A stretch of 23,086 nt of DNA from positions 1 to 23,086 of the forward strand of contig CALEPT010000139.1 in assembly GCA_937910385.1 (NCBI GenBank), in the 5' to 3' direction. The notes beneath the pieces were generated by a model. The model did not search any database. It saw only the letters and a program-made list of their open reading frames with translations, and had not been told where the DNA came from. The stretch's first letter is position 1; every line of letters begins with the position of its first letter. This DNA is from an uncultured Ruminococcus sp. (lineage in GTDB: Bacteria > Bacillota > Clostridia > Oscillospirales > Ruminococcaceae). This document shows positions 13,154 through 22,029 of this stretch, piece by piece. Made by a program: the position numbers and the translations under genes.

Positions 13154-14335
13154 ATGTCAAACGAAATGCAGTTAAAATACGGCTGTAACCCCAATCAGAA
13201 GCCGTCGAGAGTCTACATGGCCGACGGCAGCGAGCTCCCTATCGAGGTGCTCTGCGGACGCCCCGGCTACATCAATCTGCTCGATGCTCTCAACGGCTGG
13301 CAGCTCGTCAAGGAACTTAAAGCGGCTACGGGAGTATGTGCAGCTACCTCATTCAAGCACGTCTCACCTGCCGGAGCAGCTATCGGCAGACCGCTCTCCG
13401 ACGATCTGAAGAAGATATACTGGGTGGACGATCTCGGCGAGCTCACTCCCCTTGCAAGCGCCTACGCAAGAGCTCGCGGTGCGGACAGAATGTCCTCCTA
13501 CGGCGATTTTATCGCACTTTCTGACAAGGTAGACGTCTGCACGGCTAAAATGATACAGCGCGAAGTCAGCGACGGAATAATCGCCCCCGACTACGACCCC
13601 GAGGCTCTTGAGATACTCAAGTCCAAGCGCAAGGGCACATACTGCATACTCAAGATCGACGAAAGCTACAAGCCCGCGCCTATCGAAACAAAGCAGGTCT
13701 ACGGTGTTTCCTTCGAGCAGGGGCGCAATGAGCTTGATATCAACCGTGAGCTCCTTGCAAATGTAGTCACCGAGAACAAGGATATTCCTTCTGATAAGCT
13801 CGACGACCTCCTCATCTCGCTCATAACTCTGAAATATACTCAGTCCAACTCCGTCTGCTATGTCAAGGACGGTCAGGCTATCGGTATCGGTGCAGGTCAG
13901 CAGTCGCGTATACACTGCACACGCCTCGCAGGTCAGAAGGCTGATAACTGGTGGCTTCGCCAATCTCCGCAGGTAATGGGCTTGCAGTTCGTTGACGATA
14001 TCCGCCGCGCGGACCGCGACAACGCTATCGACGTTTACATCGGTGACGAGTATGAGGACGTATTACGCGATGGCGAGTGGCAGCGTATATTCAAGGTGAA
14101 GCCCGAGGTGTTCACCACCGCGGAAAAGAAGGCTTGGCTCGCAAAGAACACGGACGTCTGCCTCGGCTCGGACGCATTCTTCCCGTTCGGCGACAATATC
14201 GAGCGCGCAAAGAAATCCGGCGTTGCCTACATTGCTGAGCCCGGCGGCTCTATCCGTGACGACAACGTCATCGAGACCTGCAACAAGTACGGTATCGCTA
14301 TGGCGTTCACAGGTATACGCCTTTTCCACCATTAA
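13154..14335 (+). CDS. Stand-alone AICAR formyltransferase (PurH C-terminal-domain enzyme)
   Basis: This 393-residue enzyme should formylate AICAR to FAICAR. It lacks the N-terminal IMP cyclohydrolase domain of bifunctional PurH, which runs to about 510-530 residues. Hallmarks of the transformylase are SFKHVSPAGAA (catalytic Lys68-His69 pair), YTQSNSVCYV, GIGAGQQSR (244-252), SDAFFPFGDNI, and the end PGGSIRDD with MAFTGIRLFHH. AAGGAGG precedes ATG 13154. It completes the pathway together with the PurO-like enzyme at 11647 and is the last gene before a strong terminator. Confidence 0.93.
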   Translation: MSNEMQLKYGCNPNQKPSRVYMADGSELPIEVLCGRPGYINLLDALNGWQLVKELKAATGVCAATSFKHVSPAGAAIGRPLSDDLKKIYWVDDLGELTPLASAYARARGADRMSSYGDFIALSDKVDVCTAKMIQREVSDGIIAPDYDPEALEILKSKRKGTYCILKIDESYKPAPIETKQVYGVSFEQGRNELDINRELLANVVTENKDIPSDKLDDLLISLITLKYTQSNSVCYVKDGQAIGIGAGQQSRIHCTRLAGQKADNWWLRQSPQVMGLQFVDDIRRADRDNAIDVYIGDEYEDVLRDGEWQRIFKVKPEVFTTAEKKAWLAKNTDVCLGSDAFFPFGDNIERAKKSGVAYIAEPGGSIRDDNVIETCNKYGIAMAFTGIRLFHH

Positions 14336-14346
14336 GCGATTTTACG

Positions 14347-14375
14347 GGGCGGACAAAATGTCCGCCCTCTTTTTG
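14347..14375 (+). terminator. Rho-independent terminator after the formyltransferase
   Basis: GGGCGGACA (14347-14355) pairs exactly with TGTCCGCCC (14359-14367) around AAA, followed by TCTTTTTG. This is a strong end of the main purine transcript. Confidence 0.92.
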
Positions 14376-14417
14376 TAAGGATTTTATTACCGGAGATTTG
14401 CTGCCCCGATCCTCACT

Positions 14418-14488
14418 AAAGGGATAACGGCTCCCTTTTACGTTCCACCGCAATGAACGCAGGGTCAGCACTGAGCTTCGCCGTTATC
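14418..14488 (+). promoter_or_regulatory. Mutually exclusive inverted repeats upstream of the purD promoter
   Basis: AAAGGGA (14418-14424) pairs with TCCCTTT (14432-14438) around seven bases, followed by T and ACG. The overlapping GATAACGGC (14423-14431) pairs exactly with GCCGTTATC (14480-14488). The two pairings cannot form together. This is attenuator-like in layout, but the best purD promoter lies downstream at 14516, so it could only act on read-through or another upstream transcript. Confidence 0.35.
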
Positions 14489-14515
14489 AGGTAACACAGT
14501 ACATGATCCTTGCTA

Positions 14516-14544
14516 TTGCTTTTTCAGCAATTATGTGCTATACT
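14516..14544 (+). promoter_or_regulatory. purD promoter
   Basis: TTGCTT (14516-14521) and TATACT (14539-14544) have a 17-base spacer and an extended -10 TGC. Transcription would begin near 14551, about 28 bases before the purD ATG. Confidence 0.7.
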
Positions 14545-14578
14545 ATATTTGATAAATTATGCTACAGGAGGAAGTCCA

Positions 14579-15865
<1,287 letters not shown>

Positions 15866-15875
15866 GGAGCTCGCT

Positions 15876-16496
15876 ATGCATGATAAGCTTAATAAGGGTC
15901 TGACCTTCGGACTTGTCGGAAATCTTTTGTTTGTAGCTTTCGGACTGGTATGCTACATATACTATATGACATACGAACATTCCTCAGTTCATTCGAGAGT
16001 CCTTGAGGGTATGGCGTATATACTCGAATTTTCCGGTTTCGGACTGCTTGCTCTTTCCGAATGGCTGATCTATAAGACCGCCCGAATGAGAGTATGGCTT
16101 AAAATAAGCTTTGCCCTGTACATCGTCATGGAGGCTGTGATGATGATACTTGAGCTGAACTCGTTCCGATTCGACTGGTACAAGCCGTATTCGCTGCTGC
16201 TTGCGATAATCCATTCGATACTGTCGGCAGCGGTATGCTTTTCGTTTCTTGCGCTTGACCCATACAAAAATAAATTTGAAGCGCTCATCATTATCTGCAT
16301 TGGCATTATTCTCGGAGGAATGTTCGGAAATATACTTGGGATAAGGATATATTTCAGCATTATCGTGAATGCAGTTGCATTTTCGCTCATGTTCCTATCT
16401 GTAAAGTATCTGCTGAAAAAAGAAGAGATAGAGATCGACTGCTACGGCGATCAGGCAAGAGTCGTTGAATACAAGAGCGGCTTCTTTGAAGAATAA
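15876..16496 (+). CDS. Multi-spanning membrane protein of unknown function
   Basis: A 206-residue protein with about six hydrophobic helices (roughly 10-30, 45-65, 70-92, 105-125, 135-150 and 152-178) and a charged, soluble C-terminal tail of ~25 residues. No family is recognised. Its AAGGAG overlaps the purD stop region, so it is probably co-transcribed with purD and ends at the bidirectional terminator. Whether it has any link to purines is unknown. Confidence 0.65.
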   Translation: MHDKLNKGLTFGLVGNLLFVAFGLVCYIYYMTYEHSSVHSRVLEGMAYILEFSGFGLLALSEWLIYKTARMRVWLKISFALYIVMEAVMMILELNSFRFDWYKPYSLLLAIIHSILSAAVCFSFLALDPYKNKFEALIIICIGIILGGMFGNILGIRIYFSIIVNAVAFSLMFLSVKYLLKKEEIEIDCYGDQARVVEYKSGFFEE

Positions 16497-16499
16497 CAA

Positions 16500-16543
16500 A
16501 AGGCGGACTTAAAGGAAATCCCTTTCAGTCCGCCTTAATTTTT
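16500..16543. terminator. Bidirectional terminator between converging genes
   Basis: AAGGCGGACT (16500-16509) pairs exactly with AGTCCGCCTT (16527-16536), with an inner AAAGG/CCTTT stem. T-rich tails occur on both strands. It serves the purD unit from the left and the lipoprotein unit from the right. Confidence 0.9.
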
Positions 16544-16551
16544 ATCATTTA

Positions 16552-17595
16552 TCACCAATCGTATGCTGCATACAGATCTTCATAGAATTTATCCCAGTCC
16601 GTCTCGGTGAACTTAGTTACCTTTCTGAACTTCATGATCTCATATTCGCTTTCAAAAATAAGCTCCTTACCGTCAATGGATGCTTCAAAGTCATAATAGC
16701 TTCCTGTTTCATCGGTAAAGCTGTAGGAGTTTTCTCCGTTCTCGACCCAGCTGAAGCTCTCTGTAGCTTCATCTTCCGAGCCTAACATCGTATATAGTGA
16801 AGCTGTACCGCTGCTGCTGATGTCGAGCTTGAAAAACGAATATAATTCAAGTCCGAACAGATCTTCCGGGGCATATTCCTCTCCGTTTGACCAGTAATAG
16901 CTGCACTCCCATTTGCCGTCGATAGTCTCTTGAGCTTCAGCTCCGGAGGATATATCAGGATGTTCATAGCTCGTATCATCATCAACGAACGAATCCCAAT
17001 AGGATGATGCATCAAAATCGGAGAACTCGTCTACCCTTGTGAAATAGATGACTGTAGATATTATATCGGAATCAGCCGCAAAAACAAGTGATCCGTCCTC
17101 AAAATATGCCGTAACTTCCTCATCATCGTTTTCGTCATCAGAGCGGAAAACAGCCTTGTCATTGCCGTCCATAGTCCATATAAGAGTCTGAGTGGAATCC
17201 CCCTCAGAATAGCTGTCATAGATCTGAGAACGCATTTCAGCCGTTCCGTCAGGCTTTACCTCGAGCTGACCTATTGCATAAAGCGGAACCTCCATAGTAT
17301 CGGTGATATCCTCCTCGCCGCTCAGCAGCCTGACAGGCTCCCATTTACCGATGAAAGCTTCCTCCCCCGTTTCTGCTGATTTCTTACCCGAGGCTTCGGT
17401 TTCCTTTTCAGTTTTTGCGGTAGTTGCAGTATCTGAATTTTCCTCGCCGCTATCCTCTGAGGTTTCAGCTTCATCAGCCGTTTCCGTCACTGCGGAGCTG
17501 CTTTTTTCCTTCTTGCTGTCATCATTTTCAGAACAGCCTGCAAATGCCGTCAGAAAAATTGCCGCAGCAGCGCACAAACAAAAAAACTTATTCAT
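16552..17595 (-). CDS. Lipoprotein with two copies of an unrecognised GKWE domain
   Basis: The 347-residue protein has a lipoprotein signal with lipobox TAFAGC (lipidated Cys21). A long low-complexity Ser/Glu/Thr linker follows (22-80), typical of an extracellular tether. Two repeats come next: the first from GKWE (83-86) to FTRVDEFSDFD (~195), the second from GKWE (227-230) to FRKVTKFTETD (~333). Each has a GxWE start, a middle Trp (TLIWTMDG, FSWVENG), a DGSLVF-type turn and a final RVDxFxE-like strand, suggesting a lipocalin-like beta fold. The same domain occurs once in each of the two genes upstream. It should sit on the outer face of the membrane; no ligand or function can be assigned. 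Confidence 0.8.
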   Translation of the reverse strand: MNKFFCLCAAAAIFLTAFAGCSENDDSKKEKSSSAVTETADEAETSEDSGEENSDTATTAKTEKETEASGKKSAETGEEAFIGKWEPVRLLSGEEDITDTMEVPLYAIGQLEVKPDGTAEMRSQIYDSYSEGDSTQTLIWTMDGNDKAVFRSDDENDDEEVTAYFEDGSLVFAADSDIISTVIYFTRVDEFSDFDASSYWDSFVDDDTSYEHPDISSGAEAQETIDGKWECSYYWSNGEEYAPEDLFGLELYSFFKLDISSSGTASLYTMLGSEDEATESFSWVENGENSYSFTDETGSYYDFEASIDGKELIFESEYEIMKFRKVTKFTETDWDKFYEDLYAAYDW

Positions 17596-17607
17596 ATTTC
17601 CCTCCGT

Positions 17608-18087
17608 TTATTCTGTAAGTATCGAATTCATTGTATTTCCAAGCATATTTGTTAGCTCATCCTGAGTGTACTCTGTAAACGAATCAACTCTTTTGAGGTA
17701 AAACTCCACCCCGTCCTCAGACATTACAAGAGAGCCATCCTTGTATTCCAGCCTGAAGCTCTGCTCTGAATCGCTGTCGTTTTCGATATAGGCAGTTACT
17801 TCGATAGAATCACTGTCAGCCTCCTCCCATTTGATGAGCATTTCGCTTGCAGAGCCTGTAGTACCGGACATCGGAGAGTGCCACTCGCCCTTGCCCTTAT
17901 CCTGTATATCAAACTGAAAAAGGGCATTCAGCGGTATTCCCAGATAATCCTCGTAAACAGTTCCGTCAACGGACATTTCGGCAGCCTCCCATTTGCCGAT
18001 AAACTTTTCATTGTAATTATTTCCGCAGCCTGTAAAGCAGCTTAAAAGCATTACTAAAACAAGTGCACCGGATATTATTCTTTTCAT
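17608..18087 (-). CDS. Single-domain lipoprotein of the GKWE family
   Basis: The 159-residue protein has a lipoprotein signal (MKRIISGALVLVMLLSCFTG, then Cys21). One copy of the domain shared with its neighbours follows: FIGKWE (29-34), GIPLNALFQFDI, IKWEEAD, then EYKDGSLVM and FYLKRVDSFTEY. AAAGGAGG precedes the ATG. It lies 33 bases after the 18121-18609 gene and 12 bases before the two-domain gene, so the three are surely one transcript and arose by duplication. Confidence 0.8.
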   Translation of the reverse strand: MKRIISGALVLVMLLSCFTGCGNNYNEKFIGKWEAAEMSVDGTVYEDYLGIPLNALFQFDIQDKGKGEWHSPMSGTTGSASEMLIKWEEADSDSIEVTAYIENDSDSEQSFRLEYKDGSLVMSEDGVEFYLKRVDSFTEYTQDELTNMLGNTMNSILTE

Positions 18088-18120
18088 TTCTACCTCCTTT
18101 ATACAAACACACTAAGGGTA

Positions 18121-18609
18121 TCAACCATTTTCAGAAGTATAGTTTTCCTTTGCCCATTGCTCGAAGTCAAACTCCGAAAATCGGTCGACCTTAGTAAAAC
18201 AGACCTCAAGCGTACCTTCTTCACCGACTTCATTCATTACGAGATGTTCGTCGGAATAGTCAAGCTTTATTATATCGTCATTACCTTCGCCTTTAAGTGT
18301 AACACTGTTTTCATTGCAATCCCATGTAAAATATCGGATATCTTCTTCGCCTCCTCCGAACGCAGACATCGGCGAGCCAAGACTTCCTTCACTGTCTACT
18401 CCGAGGGTAAGGTTATAAAAGGTGGCAAGAGGTATTCCCGTACCCATGAAAGAATCCCCCTGATCCTCGCCGTTCACAACAAGCTTATCGCACTCCCAGT
18501 AGCCGATATATTGTTCAGAGACATCTGTCCGCTCATTTCTTCTTCCGCACGAAACAAGGCAAAGTCCTGCTGACAGCAATATAAAAATCAGACAGATATA
18601 TCTTTTCAT
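18121..18609 (-). CDS. Single-domain lipoprotein of the GKWE family, first of three
   Basis: The 162-residue protein has a lipoprotein signal ending CLVSC (Cys21). One domain copy follows: YIGYWEC (34-40), GTGIPLATFYNLTL, YFTWDCNEN, DYSDEHLVM and CFTKVDRFSEFDF. It resembles the 17608 protein most, sharing the G-S/E-W-H/L-SPMS region (SPMSAF here, SPMSGT there). GAGGAGG precedes the ATG. It follows the Spo0A-like gene by 65 bases. Confidence 0.8.
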   Translation of the reverse strand: MKRYICLIFILLSAGLCLVSCGRRNERTDVSEQYIGYWECDKLVVNGEDQGDSFMGTGIPLATFYNLTLGVDSEGSLGSPMSAFGGGEEDIRYFTWDCNENSVTLKGEGNDDIIKLDYSDEHLVMNEVGEEGTLEVCFTKVDRFSEFDFEQWAKENYTSENG

Positions 18610-18674
18610 GATAACCTCCTCGAAATACCGCTCTGCATGCAGTTAAATCGCTTTTTCTTTAAAGCCTTCGCTTA

Positions 18675-19397
18675 TCATCGTATCCCATAGACATTGTAGC
18701 GCAGAGCAAAAGCATCACAGGCTCCGCATATCATTTCATAATTCGTAGGCTTGTCACTAAACAGCCCATCTGTCATGCGGCGGAATGCTCCGCTTATTTC
18801 GGCTTTATTTGCAAGATTCCGCATTGAGCGCTCCACTCTGGTCCAGTCAGTGCTGAAATGATCCGCGATCTCATGATAAAGTCCTGCAACTATTCCCGTA
18901 AGCTTTGACGGAGAAAGTATGCAAAGCTCCATAGCGTATGCAAGATAATCAAATCCGTCAAGATTTCGCTGAAAACCATACGATGCAAGAAATTCCGGTA
19001 TCATAGTGATAACATCGTCATATCCGCAGCCCTTTATTGATTCCGTAACAGCAACGGATATCCTGCCAAGCGAAAACGGCATTACAAGGCACCTGTCAGC
19101 ACCGGCTGAAAAAAGCTTACGGTGCTGACTGTTATCAGCAGTCAGATCGGCAACAATTACTTTAATTTCAGGGTATTCTCTTTTAATTTCCGCTATTATC
19201 TCACAAGTATGAGAGCATTCGGAATAATGAAAAAGGATAACTGCGGAAAAATCTGTTTCAGCACAGGCTTTTTTTACGCTATCCGGAAGACTGCTGCTGC
19301 ACACACATCTGAGACGTTCCTTTTTCAGCCATTTTGCAATAAGCCGTCCTAATGCCGGCGAATCGTTAGCTATCAGAATATTTTTTTTCAATGTCAT
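18675..19397 (-). CDS. Spo0A-like regulator with a degenerate receiver domain
   Basis: The 240-residue protein has a receiver-like N-terminal domain (about 5-120) and a Spo0A-type DNA-binding domain (about 134-238). The latter has LSPSKLTGIVAGLYHEIADH, the recognition-region DWTRVERSMRNL (184-195) and DKPTNYEMI (215-223), all close to the end of Spo0A. The receiver lacks the usual chemistry: the phospho-acceptor strand reads AVILFHY, with Phe56/His57 where Asp is expected. The conserved Lys before Pro is Met106, and only one acid (Asp12) of the N-terminal pair remains. It is therefore probably not switched by phosphotransfer. Its place at the head of the lipoprotein genes suggests local or self regulation. 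It is not the normal Spo0A gene of a sporulation phosphorelay. Confidence 0.82.
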   Translation of the reverse strand: MTLKKNILIANDSPALGRLIAKWLKKERLRCVCSSSLPDSVKKACAETDFSAVILFHYSECSHTCEIIAEIKREYPEIKVIVADLTADNSQHRKLFSAGADRCLVMPFSLGRISVAVTESIKGCGYDDVITMIPEFLASYGFQRNLDGFDYLAYAMELCILSPSKLTGIVAGLYHEIADHFSTDWTRVERSMRNLANKAEISGAFRRMTDGLFSDKPTNYEMICGACDAFALRYNVYGIR

Positions 19398-19404
19398 TTT
19401 CTCC

Positions 19405-19643
19405 TTACCTTGAACGCTGGAATATTCCTCTTATATTGCTTACTGCCCAGTCAAACGAATCGGTCGTTAGTACGGAATCGCAGTATTCGCAGACCGCCGA
19501 ATGATTGATATTTACCTTAGCTCCGCAGTAAGGGCAGGTCTGACCCGTCGTTCCGGAGCTGACTCCCGTCATGACTCCTGTGGTACGACGATGAGGCTTA
19601 TCATGATAAGTATAAGCGGTATGAGCCGTTTGAACCCCTTCAC
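19405..19643 (-). pseudogene. Membrane-anchored zinc-ribbon gene split by a one-base frameshift
   Basis: From GTG 19643, with AGGGGG five bases upstream, the frame encodes a basic N-terminus and a membrane helix (VKGFKRLIPLILIIMISLIV). It then stops at 19571-19569. The frame one base back is open from 19644 to TAA 19407-19405 and encodes TTGVMTGVSSGTTGQ, a zinc ribbon CPYCGAK...CEYCDS, and a tail ending FQRSR. Joined near 19586, they make a plausible ~78-residue protein: a membrane anchor plus a zinc ribbon. A single-base deletion (or assembly error) explains it; a shorter product from the internal ATG at about 19572 is possible but has poor ribosome-site spacing. It lies seven bases before the Spo0A-like gene. 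Confidence 0.65.
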
Positions 19644-19679
19644 ATCAGCCCCCTATGACCAGATATCATGCCCAATAGA

Positions 19680-19708
19680 ATTATAGCATATATTTGGGTA
19701 AAAAGCAA
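19680..19708 (-). promoter_or_regulatory. Promoter of the zinc-ribbon/Spo0A-like/lipoprotein unit
   Basis: On the minus strand TTGCTT (19708-19703) and TATAAT (19685-19680) are 17 bases apart with an extended -10 TGC. It is nearly identical to the purD promoter. Confidence 0.75.
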
Positions 19709-19735
19709 TAAATCGCGGACAATATTTTCGCGCAA

Positions 19736-19762
19736 AAAAGCGGACTGTAAAAGTCCGCTTTT
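19736..19762 (-). terminator. Terminator of groESL
   Basis: AAAAGCGGACT (19736-19746) pairs exactly with AGTCCGCTTTT (19752-19762) around GTAAA. On the minus strand it ends in a T-run, placed right after groEL and before the next promoter. Confidence 0.88.
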
Positions 19763-19794
19763 CTAACCTCTGAAATTCTAATTTCTAACTTCTA
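19762..19794 (+). repeat. Degenerate CTAACTTCTAA patch, copy 4
   Basis: TTCTAACCTCTGAAATTCTA and the following TTCTAACTTCTA lie between the groEL stop and its terminator. Read on the plus strand it has the same orientation as the three other patches, although here the gene is on the minus strand. Confidence 0.6.
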
Positions 19795-21423
19795 TCAATA
19801 CATTCCGCCCATACCGCCTGCAGGCATTGCAGGAGCGGGAGTTTCCTCCTTGATATCCGCAACAAGGCTCTCGGTAGTAAGCACCATAGAAGCCACGGAA
19901 GCGGCGTTCTGGAGCGCGCTTCTTGTTACCTTTGTTGGATCAACGATACCTGCGGGTATCATATCTGTGTAAACCTCGTTGTAAGCGTCGAAGCCGTAGC
20001 CGACCTTGCGCGAGCGAACTATCTTATCAACAATAACGCTGCCCTCAAGACCTGCATTCTCTGCGATCTGACGAACGGGAGCTTCGAGCGCCTTGAGGAT
20101 TATCTTAGCGCCTGTCTTTTCGTCACCGTCAAGAGAGGGAATGAGCTTTGCAACAGAGGGGATAGCATTGATATAAGCAGTACCGCCGCCTGCAACGATG
20201 CCCTCCTCAACGGCAGCCTTTGTAGCTGCGAGAGCGTCCTCAATGCGGAGCTTCTTCTCTTTCATCTCGATCTCTGTAGCTGCACCGACCTTGATGACCG
20301 CAACACCGCCTGCAAGCTTTGCAAGACGCTCCTGAAGCTTCTCTCGATCGAAATCTGATGTCGTATTCTCGATAGCTGCACGGATCTGGTTTACTCTGGA
20401 CTTGATAGCGTCCTTGTCGCCTGCACCATCAACGATGATAGTATTCTCCTTCTGGATAACTACCTGCTTAGCCTGACCGAGCTGCTCAATAGTGGTCTCG
20501 GAAAGCTCGAGTCCGAGTTCGGAGGAAATAACCTCGCCGCCTGTGAGAACTGCGATATCCTTGAGCATTTCCTTTCTTCTGTCGCCGAAGCCGGGAGCCT
20601 TTACAGCAGCTACCTTGAATGTGCCGCGGAGGTTATTGAGAATTATGGTTGTAAGAGCCTCGCCCTCAACGTCCTCGGCAATGATAACGAGCTTCTTGCC
20701 CATTTTAACTATCTGCTCGAGGAGGGGAAGGATCTCCTGAATTGAGGATATCTTCTTATCTGTGATGAGCACGTAGGCGTCATCATAAACAGCCTCCATT
20801 TTGTCTGTATCTGTTACCATATACGGCGAGATGTAGCCGCGGTCGAACTGCATACCCTCAACTACCTCGCTGTAGGTCTCAGCGGTCTTGCTTTCCTCTA
20901 TAGTGATAACGCCGTCAGCAGTTACCTTTTCCATAGCCTCTGCGATGAGCTTGCCGACATTCTCGTCAGCAGATGAAACTGTACCTACTCTTGCGATATC
21001 CTCAGAACCTGCAACTGCCTTTGAGTTAGCAGTGATAGCCTCTACAGCAGTGTCAACAGCCTTTGCGATACCTTTTTTGAGCACCATAGGATTAGCTCCG
21101 GCAGCGATGTTCTTCATGCCCTCTTTAACGATAGTCTGAGCGAGAAGTGTAGCGGTAGTAGTACCGTCTCCGGCAGCGTCATTGGTCTTTGTAGCGACCT
21201 CCTTGACGAGCTGAGCGCCCATATTCTCGAAAGCGTCCTCAAGCTCAATGTCCTTTGCGATAGTAACGCCGTCGTTAGTGATGAGCGGAGCGCCGAACTT
21301 CTTATCGAGAACGACATTTCTGCCCTTGGGTCCCATTGTTATCCTTACTGTATCAGCGAGCTTGTCGATGCCTGCCTGAAGCGCATTTCTTGCGTCTGCG
21401 CCGTACTTGATATCCTTAGCCAT
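19795..21423 (-). CDS. groEL: GroEL, 60-kDa chaperonin
   Basis: GroEL encloses unfolded proteins in an ATP-driven double ring. The 542-residue protein is of normal length. Conserved segments include TMGPKGRNVVLD near 30-41, the ATP-binding AAGDGTTTATLLAQ near 83-96, VEEGIVAGGG near 407-416 and the Gly-Met tail AGGMGGMY. AAGGAGAG precedes ATG 21423. It follows groES by 43 bases under the same CIRCE control. Nothing is unusual. Confidence 0.98.
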   Translation of the reverse strand: MAKDIKYGADARNALQAGIDKLADTVRITMGPKGRNVVLDKKFGAPLITNDGVTIAKDIELEDAFENMGAQLVKEVATKTNDAAGDGTTTATLLAQTIVKEGMKNIAAGANPMVLKKGIAKAVDTAVEAITANSKAVAGSEDIARVGTVSSADENVGKLIAEAMEKVTADGVITIEESKTAETYSEVVEGMQFDRGYISPYMVTDTDKMEAVYDDAYVLITDKKISSIQEILPLLEQIVKMGKKLVIIAEDVEGEALTTIILNNLRGTFKVAAVKAPGFGDRRKEMLKDIAVLTGGEVISSELGLELSETTIEQLGQAKQVVIQKENTIIVDGAGDKDAIKSRVNQIRAAIENTTSDFDREKLQERLAKLAGGVAVIKVGAATEIEMKEKKLRIEDALAATKAAVEEGIVAGGGTAYINAIPSVAKLIPSLDGDEKTGAKIILKALEAPVRQIAENAGLEGSVIVDKIVRSRKVGYGFDAYNEVYTDMIPAGIVDPTKVTRSALQNAASVASMVLTTESLVADIKEETPAPAMPAGGMGGMY

Positions 21424-21466
21424 GATAGAATCTCTCCTTAATCTTTAATTTTGCTGTTTTATGCCA

Positions 21467-21739
21467 TTATTTAACGATTGCGAGAATATCTTCCATTTTA
21501 ACGATGATATATTCTTCGCCCTCAAGTTTTACGTTAGTACCTGAATACTTTGAGATGAGGACCTTATCGCCCTGCTTTACTTCCATTTTAACATCAGAAG
21601 TTCCGGGGCCTACCTCGACTACCTCTGCGACCTCGGGCTTTTCCTTTGCCGAGCCCGAAAGAATGATACCGCTCTTGGTGGTCTCCTCGGCTTCGGTCAT
21701 CTTTACGACGACTCTGTCCTGCAATGGTTTGATAGTCAT
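21467..21739 (-). CDS. groES: GroES, 10-kDa co-chaperonin
   Basis: GroES caps the GroEL ring. The 90-residue protein is of near-standard length and starts IKPLQDRVVVK (3-13). The mobile-loop region is TTKSGIILSG, followed by the VEVGPG turn, GDKVLISKYSGT, and the C-terminal YIIVKMEDILAIVK. AGGAGG lies nine bases before ATG 21739. The CIRCE operator lies in its leader. Confidence 0.98.
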   Translation of the reverse strand: MTIKPLQDRVVVKMTEAEETTKSGIILSGSAKEKPEVAEVVEVGPGTSDVKMEVKQGDKVLISKYSGTNVKLEGEEYIIVKMEDILAIVK

Positions 21740-21773
21740 AATATATACCTCCTAAATAATGATCAAAGCTTGT

Positions 21774-21800
21774 TTAGCACTCTCTTTCTCAGAGTGCTAA
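21774..21800 (-). promoter_or_regulatory. CIRCE operator (HrcA binding site)
   Basis: TTAGCACTC (21774-21782) and GAGTGCTAA (21792-21800) are separated by exactly nine bases, a perfect match to the CIRCE consensus. HrcA binding here represses groESL until heat stress. Confidence 0.97.
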
Positions 21801-21832
21801 TTATATTTTACCACCTTTTTCTAATAAATCAA
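21800..21832 (-). promoter_or_regulatory. groESL promoter
   Basis: On the minus strand TTGATT (21832-21827) is followed after 16 bases by TAAAAT (21810-21805); a perfect TATAAT (21805-21800) overlaps the next bases but would need a 21-base spacer. Either way the start lies within CIRCE. Confidence 0.6.
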
Positions 21833-22029
21833 GTGTATTCTTCAAACTTTCACAAATTTTGGCAATGTGCACAATTGTAACCGGTATATGTGAATAATTG
21901 TAGCCTGCTTAGAGGAGCAAGTTAATTGTAAAGGCAGCATATCACGGGGACGACCAATATTGATCCGTTCCTTTGATATTCCGCCGCACCGCATTAAAAA
22001 AACTATATATCAAATTTTTCCGTAATTTA

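Noticed and set aside
13364..13963. 199-codon minus-strand ORF inside the formyltransferase gene
   Set aside because: Antisense shadow; the plus strand carries all family motifs continuously.
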